The translations under genes and the position numbers were made by a program. This document shows positions 54,786 through 64,000 of a stretch of 64,000 bases of DNA, in pieces (the stretch's first letter is position 1; each line of letters opens with the position of its first letter). The DNA comes from Pedobacter gandavensis (GTDB taxonomy: Bacteria > Bacteroidota > Bacteroidia > Sphingobacteriales > Sphingobacteriaceae). The notes beneath the pieces are model-generated. The model saw nothing but the letters and a program-made list of their open reading frames with translations, searched no databases and had not been told where the DNA came from. Location of the stretch: NCBI RefSeq assembly GCF_014172405.1, contig NZ_WNXC01000001.1, forward strand, positions 1,054,001 to 1,118,000, given 5' to 3'.

Positions 54786-54819
54786 TATAGAATAGCCACT
54801 TCATTGTAACTACATGATC

Positions 54820-54847
54820 AAAAACAGTTGAGAATTGATAACTGTTT
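54820..54847 (-). terminator. Weak terminator after the broken TonB receptor
   Basis: Minus-strand stem AAACAGTT/AACTGTTT (54822-54829 with 54840-54847, 10-nt loop) followed by TT, giving a five-T end. It lies 14 bases after the stop of the receptor gene. Confidence 0.5.
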
Positions 54848-54861
54848 GAGGGAAAGATCCA

Positions 54862-57645
54862 TCATCTGGAATTGGATCTCATTTTATGCAGATCATAAGC
54901 CACAGCCCACATAAAATAGCGCCTGATCACTGTAGAGATTTGTTGTGTGATTAAACTCCCTGCTATACTTCGATAAAACCCTACATTCTGGTTCAATAAA
55001 TCCGTACCTGCAAATGAAACCTTCAATGCATTTTCCTTCAAAAACACTTTGCTAATCGCCGCATTCAGCATCAATCTGGAAAAACGCTGGTTGAAAGCTG
55101 CTGTTTTCCCAAGATACTGATAAGCTCCTGTTGCTGTCAGCTGAAATTTCAAAGGCAGGTCAACCCTGAAATCACCGTCCAGCAGAAAACCGCTTCCATT
55201 ATTGGGATATTTTGCTTGCAAAGAACTACCGCTAACCGTATAAGTGGGTCCGAAACTCAGGTTAAATTCATAGACATTAAGGATCAATTTTGAAAACCTC
55301 ATTTGCAATTTGTAGGTATAATCATGGAGTCTATTAAGCGAATCATTTGATATGTTATAACCCGTATTGCCATTTACATTGAAATTGATTCCTGCACTGA
55401 GGTCTAGCTTTTTAAGCTTACGGTCGAAAAACAAGGAAAGGTTTAGACTCTTGCTTTGCTGATCAAAAAGGTTCCTGAATTGCGTAAATATTTTTCCCAG
55501 TGTATCCACCTGCATCTTGTTGACAATTGGACTGGATACCCTTCCATAATTCACAAATACGCCTATTAACTGCCCGTTGCTTTCGTTGTAGGACTGATAT
55601 CCGACAAAAAACCTGTTGCTAAAAGAAGGTTTCAGGAACGGATTCCCTTGCGTAATATGAAGCGGATCGTCGTTGATCAGAACCGGTTGCAACTTCGCAA
55701 TAGGCGGCGCAATTGCAATCCCCTCGTAGTTGAAACGAATATTGGATTGCGGAGAGAGGCTATATTGAAAGTTCAATTGCCGATTCCAGAGCAAAAATTG
55801 TTGATCGGTTGGTTTATTAGAAAAATAATCCAACTGCTTTAACCCGACTGCAGTCAGTTTTGACCCAAAATTAAGCAGGGTTTTATTTTTGGCCAGGTTA
55901 AAATTAAGACCTGCCTCCTGGGCAAACTCTTTCAGCTCAAAATCATTGCTATACAAGGGATCTGGAGTTTCAAATTGCAGTTCCTTCCTACGATCAAATG
56001 AAAACCTACTGATGCTGTTCTTACTGAACCCTAGCCCATAGTTAACCAGCAGTAGCATTGACGTTGATAGCGGTTCTGAATAAGCAACATTTGTGTGCAG
56101 GCTCTTACTGGAAACTGCACTGGTTTTATCTTGATCAATCAACTCATGACGGTTGGCTACACCGGCTGAAGCTATTCTGGTGTCGGAGTTGAGTTGCCCT
56201 TCCATCTGGCGCTGCACTAAAGCGCTCTTTAGCCCCAGGCTAACAGTCCGCCCCTTCTTCTCTAACTTCCTCAAATACAAAATTGACGACATAATTTCCT
56301 GTAAACTTGACTTTTCTATCGAATACCTTAAGTTTTCCTGCTCAACAATCAATCCTTGAGCAGGCCCAATTACAGCCACAGTGGAAAGCGCTTCCGTACT
56401 GGCATGGATGTTTTTAAGCCCAGCATTGATTACGATTTTCAAGCTGGCAATACTGTCCAGCTTAAAATCTAACAGCCCGTCCAGCTTCTGTCGAAACACC
56501 TCATTCTCGAATACCTGATCCGTATGCGTATTGACGATTTCTGAAGGCAGACTATTTTGACTACTCATTCCTCGCTCCCCAATCGTCTTTAACGATCCAA
56601 TTTTATAATTAAAATTCAGGCTGTTTTTATCTTTATTCCATTTGTCCTCGTAATGCAGTCCGGACGTTCTGGCCACAGGAAGCCCTTGTCCCTCATAACG
56701 CCCACTGCGAGACTCCAGTTCGTCGTATCCGCCCAAATCTAACTGATATCCCGGAACGGAAAGATCGACGCTTGAAGAGGCGTATTTGACCTCATCCTGC
56801 CAACTCAAGCTCGTCGTACCATTATTACCAGCTACCCCATACACCGCAATCCTTTGTTGGCCATTAAATAAATTCAACATCAACTGAGACCCGTAATAGC
56901 CGTCCGTTCCCATCCCCAGTTCTACTTTTCCAAAATACCCCTTCTTCCTATCAGCCTTGAGTGTGATATTAAGCGTCCGAGCACCCTTCCCGTCTTTCAC
57001 ACCGGTCAATGTGGCGAGGTCATTTTGTTTCTCAAAGACCTGCAATTTATCCACCATATCTGCCCTGATATTTTTGGTCACTAAAGTCGGATCGTCACCA
57101 AAAAACTCCATCCCATCCACCAATATTTTGGTAATCGTCTGTCCTTGCGCACTCAGCTTCCCTGCTTTATCAATCGAAATTCCAGGGAGCTGTTTTAGCA
57201 GATTTTCAACTTTATCATTGGGGTTAGATTGGAATGCCCGCGCATGATATTCTGTAGTATCTCCCTTGATGGTGATGGGCTGGACTGTGGCAAAAATCTT
57301 TACTTCTTCCAACAATTGAGCTTTCAGCAGCAGGGTAATTTTGCCAAGATCCAGGCTCGGATTTTTCAAATCCAAATCAAATTCTGAACGGTGATTTGCA
57401 TAGCCCAGCGCGCTTAGCAACAAGAAAAACTTACCGGGAGTTAAGCCCTTCCATTCAAACCGACCACCCCCAGACAAGCTACCCTGGCTTTGGACAACAT
57501 CTTGTTTTCTTAAAACGAAATTAACATTTAAATTCAATTAGTTAGAGTCAATAAAGCGAACTACACCTTTAACTGAATATTGAGAAAACACGGGCACAAA
57601 AGCCCCTATTGACAATGAAATTGTCATCAAAATCTTGAACAACAT
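54862..57645 (-). pseudogene. TonB-dependent outer-membrane receptor broken by in-frame TAA at codon 36
   Basis: The gene starts at ATG 57643-57645, 19 bases after the response regulator. Residues 1-22 are a signal peptide (LSIGAFVPVFSQ) followed by YSVKGVVRFIDSN, then TAA at 57538-57540, then LNLNVNFVLRKQD in the same frame and 890 more codons. CAA to TAA is the simplest cause. Downstream parts: a carboxypeptidase-like domain (RFEWKGLTPGKFFLLLSALG), a plug (KVENLLKQLPGISIDKAGKL and ILVDGMEFFGDDPTLVTKNI) and a barrel to the end. Restart at the TTG after the stop would yield a protein without export signal, so it is most likely non-functional. Confidence 0.82.
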
Positions 57646-57664
57646 GAGTGATTATTTTAGGAGT

Positions 57665-58414
57665 TTATCGGCTTTCCGGTGATTCAAAAACCATTTTTTC
57701 CAGCGCTGATCTGTACATCATTCCAACAGGAACAGGCCTATCCACTAACCATACATTCCGTTTATCCAGCTTCGTAATTCTGGAGCTGGAAACCAGGAAA
57801 GACCGGTGGACCCGAACAAAAGAATGCGCCGACAATAAGCCCTCTGCCTCTACCATTGTTAAGCGCGACCGCAGCAATCCATCTGTTAAAACAAACTGCA
57901 CATAATTGCCAATACTCTCCACATATAGCAAATCATCCAGTTCAATTTTAACCAGCTCATATCCGCTTTTGATGAAAATTGCGCTTGCTCCTTTTTTGTC
58001 TAAATCCTGCCCGACCGCCGTTCCAGGAAGACGCAGTTGCTGCTGTTCGAAAGCCTTGTTACAGGCCTTCAAAAACCTGGGAAAAGAGAATGGTTTCAAA
58101 AGATAATCTATGGCATCCAGTTCAAAACTCTGAACGGCATGTTCTGAATAGGCCGTCGTGAAGATCACCATGGGTGGATTTGGAAGCGCCTTCAAAAACT
58201 CAATCCCAGACAAACCAGGCATCTTGATGTCTAGAAAGATCAAGTCCACCGCCTCCTGTTGCAGGTACACCATGGCCTCTTTAGTCCTGGTAAAACAAGC
58301 ATCAAGTGTTATACAGGCCACTTCCGAAGCCAGATTCTTAATCACTTCCAGGGCAATCGGCTCATCATCAATCGCTATCGCCTTTAAAACAGCTGTGGTT
58401 CTAGTGCTCATCAT
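57665..58414 (-). CDS. LytTR-family response regulator
   Basis: A 249-residue regulator with a receiver domain (acidic DDEP near 16, Asp62 in LIFLDIKMPGLSG, LKPF near 107) and a C-terminal LytTR DNA-binding domain (about 148-249, SGYELVKIELDDLLYVESIG then LSAHSFVRVHRSFLVSSSRI). It is 12 bases after its kinase gene and upstream of the broken receptor, so the three form an operon. Confidence 0.94.
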   Translation of the reverse strand: MMSTRTTAVLKAIAIDDEPIALEVIKNLASEVACITLDACFTRTKEAMVYLQQEAVDLIFLDIKMPGLSGIEFLKALPNPPMVIFTTAYSEHAVQSFELDAIDYLLKPFSFPRFLKACNKAFEQQQLRLPGTAVGQDLDKKGASAIFIKSGYELVKIELDDLLYVESIGNYVQFVLTDGLLRSRLTMVEAEGLLSAHSFVRVHRSFLVSSSRITKLDKRNVWLVDRPVPVGMMYRSALEKMVFESPESR

Positions 58415-58426
58415 ATGCTTTGAGGA

Positions 58427-59926
58427 TTAATTTGGAAATAGAATAGTGAGTTCAGCGAGGTATTCATCCTCAACAGTATGGCAATTCAACTGATATCTGC
58501 CCTCGTAGAACAGCATTAGACGCTCTCTAACGTTATTCAACCCTATCCCTGATGATTTTCTTTCCGGATCAATATAAATCGCTTTAGGAACGCCATTACG
58601 CACTTTAAAATGGATGCAATCCGCTGTACAGGTCAGCTCCAGTACAATCCAGGATTTTTCATCGGCAGCTATGCCATGCTTAAAAGCGTTCTCCACAAAA
58701 GGGATCAACAGCATGGGCACAATCAAATGATCACAATACGCCACTTCCAGGTTAGTTTCCAGCCTGATCTGGTCGGAAGGCAGGATCCGCAGCTTTTGCA
58801 AGGCGATGTAGTTTTCCAGGTAAGCAAGCTCATCCTTCATTGGAATAAAATCTTGCTGATTATCCTCCAACATAAAGCGCATCATATCTCCCAACATCTG
58901 GATGCCATTCGCGGTTCTTTTGGAACCATCTATCAATGCGATCCCATACAAAGTGTTCAGTGCATTAAACAAGAAGTGTGGGTTGATCTGCGCACGTAAA
59001 AATTGTAAGTCTGCTTTGGAACGTGTCAACTCCATCGCTGCTTGCTTCAACTCCAACAGCCGATCTTTTTGCTGACGATAAAGCAGCCAGGTGCAAGGCA
59101 CTGTAAATACCAATTGGAATACCCAATTCTCTAACCATAAGGTCCGGAACAAATTGAAATCAGGCAAAAAAAACAATAACGGACAAGCAAAGACAAACGT
59201 AGATAAGAGTAACCTAAGAACAAAACCAATATTCAATTTATTCCCACTTAAAAAACTAGGAAACAACCAATAAACACTACTTACATAAATAAAAACAACA
59301 GAAGTAGCCACCATAAAATACACCAGATAATATAGATCATTGGCAAAGAGATTGAAAGTAGACAAGAATATAGGGATAATTAAATAGATCACTAAAAGAC
59401 CCGAAATCTGGTTGACGATCAAGGTATAATAACCTTTTTTTGAGCCTGAATTCTCAATCCTATAACACAAATATTCTCTTAAAGCAGCATAAACCCCATA
59501 CAAAGTCAGGATCAGTAAACCTCGCTCCCAGCCCATCCAAATTGATTTTAGGGGCTGATCGTTATACCCAAACAAGGCAAACAGCTGATATCCGCCATAA
59601 TTGTAAATTGCTGGATTTGCATAATAACTGGCCACATTTACCCCGAAGGCCAGCAAAAAACTTAAGGCCAACAACTGAGCAACTAAGTAGAGATAGTCCA
59701 GATAGCCCTTCTTTTCAATCCGCTTGAAACGAGGAATAGTGAATAAATTGATCCATAAATACACCATTAAAAAAAGCAGGATCACCCCAATTCTTGGCAA
59801 CAAAGTGGGCAATACAAGCGCGGCCATACGCTCCGTAATTCCCACCGACAGGGACACTTTGATGGTCGACATGGCAGCCAACAACACAAAGAACAGAATT
59901 TCATGGTTGATGAGTTTGTTTTTCAT
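58427..59926 (-). CDS. LytS-like membrane histidine kinase
   Basis: A 499-residue kinase with eight or so membrane helices in the first 285 residues, a short coiled linker (KDRLLELKQAAMELTRSKAD), and the His_kinase domain with phospho-acceptor His317 in QINPHFLFNALNTLYGIAL. The ATPase region has PFVENAFKHGI and GIGLNNVRERL. It has no separate periplasmic domain, so sensing is probably within the membrane. It is first gene of the operon with the LytTR regulator. Confidence 0.93.
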   Translation of the reverse strand: MKNKLINHEILFFVLLAAMSTIKVSLSVGITERMAALVLPTLLPRIGVILLFLMVYLWINLFTIPRFKRIEKKGYLDYLYLVAQLLALSFLLAFGVNVASYYANPAIYNYGGYQLFALFGYNDQPLKSIWMGWERGLLILTLYGVYAALREYLCYRIENSGSKKGYYTLIVNQISGLLVIYLIIPIFLSTFNLFANDLYYLVYFMVATSVVFIYVSSVYWLFPSFLSGNKLNIGFVLRLLLSTFVFACPLLFFLPDFNLFRTLWLENWVFQLVFTVPCTWLLYRQQKDRLLELKQAAMELTRSKADLQFLRAQINPHFLFNALNTLYGIALIDGSKRTANGIQMLGDMMRFMLEDNQQDFIPMKDELAYLENYIALQKLRILPSDQIRLETNLEVAYCDHLIVPMLLIPFVENAFKHGIAADEKSWIVLELTCTADCIHFKVRNGVPKAIYIDPERKSSGIGLNNVRERLMLFYEGRYQLNCHTVEDEYLAELTILFPN

Positions 59927-60052
59927 ACAGGTTCAAGATCTTTTTTAGTTCAGGATCTGATACAAGGATACGAACCGGAGCTAATTGCCTACAAAATATG
60001 GGATAGACACCGGATATCTGGTACAAAAAACAGAAATCAGGTTTAAAACTTC

Positions 60053-60096
60053 AAAGAAAAAGCCGGACAAACACCTTTAACGGGTATTTATCCGGC
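60053..60096 (-). terminator. Terminator of the glutamate dehydrogenase gene
   Basis: Minus-strand stem of about 14 pairs with two G-U pairs (60062-60075 with 60083-60096, 7-nt loop, ends GCCGGA/TCCGGC), followed by TTTTTCTTT. Confidence 0.9.
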
Positions 60097-60120
60097 CTAT
60101 ATCAAAACGAATACGATGTT

Positions 60121-61461
60121 CTAAACGATGCCTTGTGCAATCATGGCGTCTGCAACTTTCACAAAACCTGCAATGTTTGCTCCTTTACCATAATTGATGT
60201 ATCCATCAGCTTCTTCCCCATACTTCATACAAGTTTTATGAATCTGAGAGATGATCACTTTCAATTTACCATCAATTTCTTCACGATCCCAGGAATAGCG
60301 CTGAGAGTTTTGAGACATTTCCAAGCCGGAAACTGCTACTCCACCTGCATTTGCAGCTTTCCCTGGTGCATATAAAATCTTAGCGCGTTCAAAAACATGA
60401 ATGGCTTGCGGCGTGGTTGGCATATTAGCCCCTTCTGCCACACAAATACAACCATTACTTACCAATAATTCGGCATCGCTTTCATCCAGTTCATTCTGTG
60501 TTGCATTTGGGAAAGCAATGTCACATTTAATGCCCCAAGGCTTTTCATTCGGGAAAAACTGGCAGTTGAACGCATCAGCATACTCCTTAATTCTTCCTCT
60601 GCGCACATTTTTCAGCTCCATAATGAACTTCAGCTTCTCCGCATCAATTCCTGCAGGATCATAAACAAAACCCTCAGAATCCGACATCGTCAAGACCTTA
60701 GCACCAACCTGGATACATTTTTCTACCGTAAACTGGGCTACATTTCCAGAACCGGAGATGACCACCGTTTTACCTTTAAGCGAGTCATTTTTCACGTTTA
60801 GCATTTCTTCTACGAAATAAACTACGCCGTAACCGGTAGCTTCCTGGCGGATCAAACTACCACCCCATTCAAAGCCTTTACCGGTTAACACCCCTGTAAA
60901 CTCGCCTTTAATGCGTTTATATTGACCAAATAAATAACCAATTTCTCTTGCACCCACACCGATGTCTCCGGCAGGAACATCCACATCTGCACCTACATGG
61001 CGGTATAATTCCGTCATGAAACTCTGGCAGAACTTCATGACTTCTGCATCAGACTTCCCTTTAGGGTCGAAATCTGCACCACCTTTACCACCACCCATAG
61101 GGAGGCCAGTCAGGCTATTTTTAAATACCTGTTCAAAGGCAAGGAATTTAAGGACACTTAGGGTTACCGATGGATGGAAACGCAAACCACCTTTATAAGG
61201 ACCAATGGCGCTGTTCATCTGCACCCTGAAACCACGGTTTACTTCTACCTCACCTTTGTCGTTTAACCAAGGTACTCTAAAAATAACCACACGTTCAGGC
61301 TCAACGATACGCTCCAAAACCTTATTCACCTTATATTTCAGGTTTTCTTCTGTAAAAGGGATAATGGATTCTGCTACTTCATATACTGCTTGTAAAAATT
61401 CTGGTTCATGAGTATTGCGGGACGCTACTTTACTCATAAATTCATTGATCGTTTGGTTCAT
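60121..61461 (-). CDS. gdhA: NADP-specific glutamate dehydrogenase
   Basis: A 446-residue hexameric-type enzyme converting 2-oxoglutarate and ammonia to glutamate. Motifs: GPYKGGLRFHPSVTLSVLKF (about 88-107), PMGGGKGGADFDPKGKSDAE (about 122-141, catalytic Lys), DVPAGDIGVGAREIGYLFG (about 160-178), and the Rossmann segment VVISGSGNVAQFTVEKCIQV. Length and sequence fit the small NADP-linked type. It is a lone gene with its own terminator. With a urease in the same window, it offers a path for urea-derived ammonia, but no physical linkage suggests co-regulation. Confidence 0.96.
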   Translation of the reverse strand: MNQTINEFMSKVASRNTHEPEFLQAVYEVAESIIPFTEENLKYKVNKVLERIVEPERVVIFRVPWLNDKGEVEVNRGFRVQMNSAIGPYKGGLRFHPSVTLSVLKFLAFEQVFKNSLTGLPMGGGKGGADFDPKGKSDAEVMKFCQSFMTELYRHVGADVDVPAGDIGVGAREIGYLFGQYKRIKGEFTGVLTGKGFEWGGSLIRQEATGYGVVYFVEEMLNVKNDSLKGKTVVISGSGNVAQFTVEKCIQVGAKVLTMSDSEGFVYDPAGIDAEKLKFIMELKNVRRGRIKEYADAFNCQFFPNEKPWGIKCDIAFPNATQNELDESDAELLVSNGCICVAEGANMPTTPQAIHVFERAKILYAPGKAANAGGVAVSGLEMSQNSQRYSWDREEIDGKLKVIISQIHKTCMKYGEEADGYINYGKGANIAGFVKVADAMIAQGIV

Positions 61462-61621
61462 TTGTGTGTGTTAGGTTAAAAAATTGGCAACAAAAAGTCC
61501 GTGCACCTAAAATGCAGACCTTTGGTCTTGGAGTTCATCAGAATTTTCAGGAAAAAATAAGTTAGTTATTTGAATTATCAGGATATGAAAAACATTAATA
61601 CGTTTCATTTGGCTCCGAAAA

Positions 61622-61629
61622 CAAAAATA
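61622..61629 (-). promoter_or_regulatory. Candidate -7 element for gdhA
   Basis: Minus-strand TATTTTTG matches TAnnTTTG. It lies about 160 bases before the gdhA start, leaving a long leader. No clear TTTG is found at -33, so confidence is low. A second, closer promoter is possible. Confidence 0.3.
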
Positions 61630-61745
61630 GCCTAATTTTCGAAAAATAAAATTAAATAATCAAAATAACACAAAGCATAATTAGGCAAAGCGTAAAATAT
61701 CCATGCTTTCGAAAGAGAAATCCATAAAAGCTAATTTTTAATGGG

Positions 61746-62828
61746 TTAGAAACCGCTCCTAAAGAACATTAATGGCAAATGAGTATGATAAGCCAGCCTT
61801 TTTGAGACACTTTGATGAAAAAGACCTTCTATAAAACCATAAACTCTTGGGATAGTAACCACCAGTTGTGCTCCTTTCTCATCTGCAAAGGCAATAATCC
61901 CTTTCACCACATCCTCATGATCTATATAATGGTATTCCGGCTTCTGATCGTCCCACAACTCATGTAAGGCTGTCAACTGCTTCATTTCATCCGGATCAAA
62001 ATCCCCTTTCCTGGGATCTACATTAAAGATTAACAGCGAGGCATTCAATGCATTTACAAAAGTTTTGATGGCATGAACCGGAGTAAAGGCCAGCACCTCT
62101 TTCAAATCGCAGGCAAAAACTACTTTTTCTATTTTTTTGAAAGTTAGTCCGGCAGGAACAACCAATAGCGGAGCCAGGCAGTTTTTCGCCAGATCGATGG
62201 TATTACTTCCTACAATAGCCCTCGCCAGCTTGCCTTTCCCTGTCATCCCGACCACCACCATACCCGCTCGCAATTGCTGAACCAACATGTTTATGGCTGG
62301 AACCAGGGTTCTATCGTCATTTCTAGCTTCTACCTTAGTTTCCGGTAAAACTTCTTTCTCCAACTCTTCTTTTAAAGCATTAATTTTCGTCGAGCTCCCT
62401 TCCGCCGACTCCGTAAATCCAGGCCCTACGGGAGCAAATCCTGTGGAAACTGGGATTAAAATAGATTCAAAAGAATGATATAAAGTGATCTTGGTGCTTT
62501 TTAATTGCTTGCTCAGTCCGGCAGCATATAGAGCCGCATTATTGGCGGATTCAGAAAAATCAGTCGGCACCAAAATATGCTTGCCGCTGTAAAACTTATA
62601 CAATTGATGGTCAATAGCCCGCTCAAGCTCCTGGAAATCGGCATCAGACAAGGTTCGTTCTCCACGTTCTACAATTTCCCAATTGCCTTTTGAAGAGCGA
62701 TCCAGTATAATGGGATCTTTTTCATTGGTCACCATTTCTACCTTAAATCTTCGATATTGTTCTGCGGTAGTAATGATCGCACTTAAATCCAAGCTTCCAG
62801 CTTTGAATTTAATAAAAAATGTTTCCAT
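61746..62828 (-). CDS. Tandem universal stress protein with N-terminal extra domain
   Basis: A 360-residue protein. Residues 1-80 (FFIKFKAGSLDLSAIITTAE then DPIILDRSSKGNWEIVERGE) are a separate small domain not part of Usp that I cannot name. First Usp domain (about 84-205) has ILVPTDFSESANNAALYAAG and the complete ATP loop GMTGKGKLARAIVGSN. The second (about 210-360, KIEKVVFACDLKEVLAF) lacks the glycine loop (TIPRVYGFIEG). It is preceded by an unusually strong ribosome binding site (62836-62843). Stand-alone gene; role in stress survival is inferred from family. Confidence 0.85.
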   Translation of the reverse strand: METFFIKFKAGSLDLSAIITTAEQYRRFKVEMVTNEKDPIILDRSSKGNWEIVERGERTLSDADFQELERAIDHQLYKFYSGKHILVPTDFSESANNAALYAAGLSKQLKSTKITLYHSFESILIPVSTGFAPVGPGFTESAEGSSTKINALKEELEKEVLPETKVEARNDDRTLVPAINMLVQQLRAGMVVVGMTGKGKLARAIVGSNTIDLAKNCLAPLLVVPAGLTFKKIEKVVFACDLKEVLAFTPVHAIKTFVNALNASLLIFNVDPRKGDFDPDEMKQLTALHELWDDQKPEYHYIDHEDVVKGIIAFADEKGAQLVVTIPRVYGFIEGLFHQSVSKRLAYHTHLPLMFFRSGF

Positions 62829-62835
62829 GTTATAA

Positions 62836-62843
62836 CCTCCTTT
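62836..62843 (-). promoter_or_regulatory. Strong Shine-Dalgarno sequence
   Basis: AAAGGAGG, fully complementary to the 16S rRNA 3' end, with 7 bases to the ATG. Bacteroidota genes rarely use such sites, and no other gene start in this window has one at correct spacing that I noticed. Confidence 0.6.
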
Positions 62844-62994
62844 TAATCATCCATCTCCTCTCCCTTTGCTAAAGCAATCGTGTATCAGAGCGTAGAAAAA
62901 TCAGAATTGAAAACCAGCGGAAAATAGAAATATCTAAAATAACAACAAACATTTACCGCACAAGGTTTTAAGAACCGGAATTAATTTAACCAAA

Positions 62995-63498
62995 TTAATG
63001 GAGCCGTTTTTCATAGCAAAAGAACCTCAAACCAGGTCTGAAAGCCAAATCGATCTCTCCAGCATAAGTATAACCTAATTTTGGAAACAGCTTCTGCGTG
63101 GCCTCGTTCTTAGAATTGGTATCAATTCGTAAAATGGGAATCTTACGATCAACTGCTACCTTTTCCGCTTGCTGCAATAAGGCTACGGCAATCCCTTTCC
63201 CCTGGTGGTTAGGACTAACAGCCAGTCGGTGTGTCACGATCGCGGTTTCCTGAAGATCCCAACCTACCTGCGCATATTCGGCGTCCTGATCCGTAGTGAT
63301 CGCTGCAACTCCGGCAATTTCCCCCTCCATATCAGCCAGCCATAGCTGCTGAAGGCTAATGTCCTTTTCAAAAACAGCAGGATTCGGATAAGTATGGTCC
63401 CATTGCCAGTTTCCAGCAGCATTCATTAAGGGCACTACCGCTTTTACCAGCTCCATTATCGCGGGGATATCTTTTAAAATTGCTTGTCTAATTACCAT
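62995..63498 (-). CDS. GNAT-family acetyltransferase
   Basis: A 167-residue single-domain acetyltransferase. WLADMEGEIAGVAAITTDQD near 52, HRLAVSPNHQGKGIAVALLQ near 100-119 (acetyl-CoA motif QGKGIA) and RIDTNSKNEATQKLFPKLGY near 135 are typical. Substrate unknown. It diverges from the rhodanese gene downstream. Confidence 0.92.
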   Translation of the reverse strand: MVIRQAILKDIPAIMELVKAVVPLMNAAGNWQWDHTYPNPAVFEKDISLQQLWLADMEGEIAGVAAITTDQDAEYAQVGWDLQETAIVTHRLAVSPNHQGKGIAVALLQQAEKVAVDRKIPILRIDTNSKNEATQKLFPKLGYTYAGEIDLAFRPGLRFFCYEKRLH

Positions 63499-63582
63499 AG
63501 GGCGGTAAATTTACTAAAAAACCTTATTCCTAGAATGATGGAGCAATGACAATCTGCCCGCAAAGAACTCAATAGTATTTCC

Positions 63583-63590
63583 TAATTTTG
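63583..63590 (+). promoter_or_regulatory. Candidate -7 element for the rhodanese gene
   Basis: TAATTTTG is an exact TAnnTTTG match, 25 bases before the ATG at 63616. A -33 TTTG is not apparent. Confidence 0.4.
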
Positions 63591-63615
63591 AGCATCACCA
63601 TTACAAAAAACATAC

Positions 63616-64000
63616 ATGAAAGTTCAACAACATAAAAAAACCAATACCTTTTCCTTTCTAACGCTTGTTATCGGATGCTTCCTTTTCAGCATCAGCTCGG
63701 CTACTTTCGCACAAACAATTCCTGCTGTGGAATTCCAAAATCAGCTAAAAACCGACAATAAAGCGGTCTTACTTGATGTGAGGACTTCAGAAGAGTACAA
63801 TTCAGGGCACCTTGAGCAGGCAAAAAACCTGAATATTTACGATCAATCTTTTAAGGAGGAGCTTTCCAAAATGGACAAGACGCAACCTGTATACGTGTAT
63901 TGCAAAGGTGGCGGTAGAAGTGCAAATGCGGTAAAACAAATGCAGGAGCTTGGTTTTACCTCAGTTTACGAGCTTAAAGGAGGTATAATGGCCTGGGAAC
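63616..64000 (+). CDS. Exported rhodanese-like protein (3' end outside window)
   Basis: The first 128 codons of a gene running off the window edge. A signal peptide ends near TFAQ (residue 33). The rhodanese domain follows: LLDVRTSEEYNSGHLEQAKN (about 52-71), active-site Cys96 in YVYCKGGGRSANA, and ELKGGIMAWE at the edge. The enzyme transfers sulfur; periplasmic location is inferred from the signal peptide. Only a few codons are likely missing. Confidence 0.92.
   Translation, partial: MKVQQHKKTNTFSFLTLVIGCFLFSISSATFAQTIPAVEFQNQLKTDNKAVLLDVRTSEEYNSGHLEQAKNLNIYDQSFKEELSKMDKTQPVYVYCKGGGRSANAVKQMQELGFTSVYELKGGIMAWE

Noticed and set aside
54443..57540. TAA recoded as glutamine
   Set aside because: Two TAA codons sit where Gln would fit, but many other genes here end at TAA with tight operon spacing (hypA, ureD, fecR, partial gene 1). 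Recoding would fuse them to neighbours.
1..64000. tRNA, rRNA, CRISPR array or insertion sequence
   Set aside because: No cloverleaf-like sequence, repeat-spacer array, transposase or terminal inverted repeat was seen on reading the intergenic gaps; nearly all DNA is occupied by protein genes.

Overview
The window looks like chromosome of a soil or freshwater Bacteroidota close to Pedobacter/Sphingobacterium. The basis is two SusC/SusD pairs with a FecR anti-sigma/ECF sigma module, several TonB-dependent receptors, DUF1080 and GH29 secreted hydrolases, TAnnTTTG-like promoter elements, and near absence of Shine-Dalgarno sequences. I see no rRNA, tRNA, CRISPR array, insertion sequence or prophage.

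Layout. 1-2966 (+): a partial EreA/ChaN-like protein, a terminator, then an ABC permease/ATPase pair of the FecCD/BtuCD type. 3004-12601 (-): a secreted TPR serine hydrolase, then an eleven-gene urease operon read in the order porin, ureA, ureB, ureC, ureE, ureF, ureG, ureD, hypA, hypB and a second ureE, closed by a strong terminator at 4581-4610. 12695-14768 (-): an OmpR-type two-component system. 14960-19117 (-): an operon of a NorB-like exporter, an M20 amidohydrolase and an RclA-like flavoprotein. 19342-36791 (-): a nutrient-uptake locus with ECF sigma, FecR, SusC, SusD, a small lipoprotein and a metzincin protease, then a further TonB receptor and a second SusC/SusD pair. The second pair is preceded by a 61-bp scar of a deleted fecR, so it is a duplicated copy that lost its regulator. 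36924-51457: secreted serine hydrolase, aspartyl protease, small-molecule enzymes, a Bcr/CflA exporter, cold-shock protein, alpha-L-fucosidase and an ECF sigma/membrane protein pair. 51583-54096 (+): BCCT transporter with a universal stress protein. 54155-59926 (-): two genes each broken by one in-frame TAA, and a LytS/LytTR-type two-component system. 60121-64000: glutamate dehydrogenase, tandem Usp protein, acetyltransferase and a partial exported rhodanese.

Most notable points. (1) UreC has all catalytic residues at a constant +48 offset from the Klebsiella enzyme because of a 48-residue N-terminal extension that reads as a twin-arginine signal peptide (NRREWIK plus a hydrophobic stretch). 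With an outer-membrane porin as first gene of the operon, this suggests an envelope-located urease that is loaded with nickel in the cytoplasm (UreDEFG plus HypAB) and exported folded. (2) The fecR scar and paired shared non-coding elements record the history of a SusCD duplication. (3) Two neighbouring genes carry a single TAA where a Gln codon (CAA) would restore a full-length protein, one of them separating a TonB receptor from its own signal peptide.
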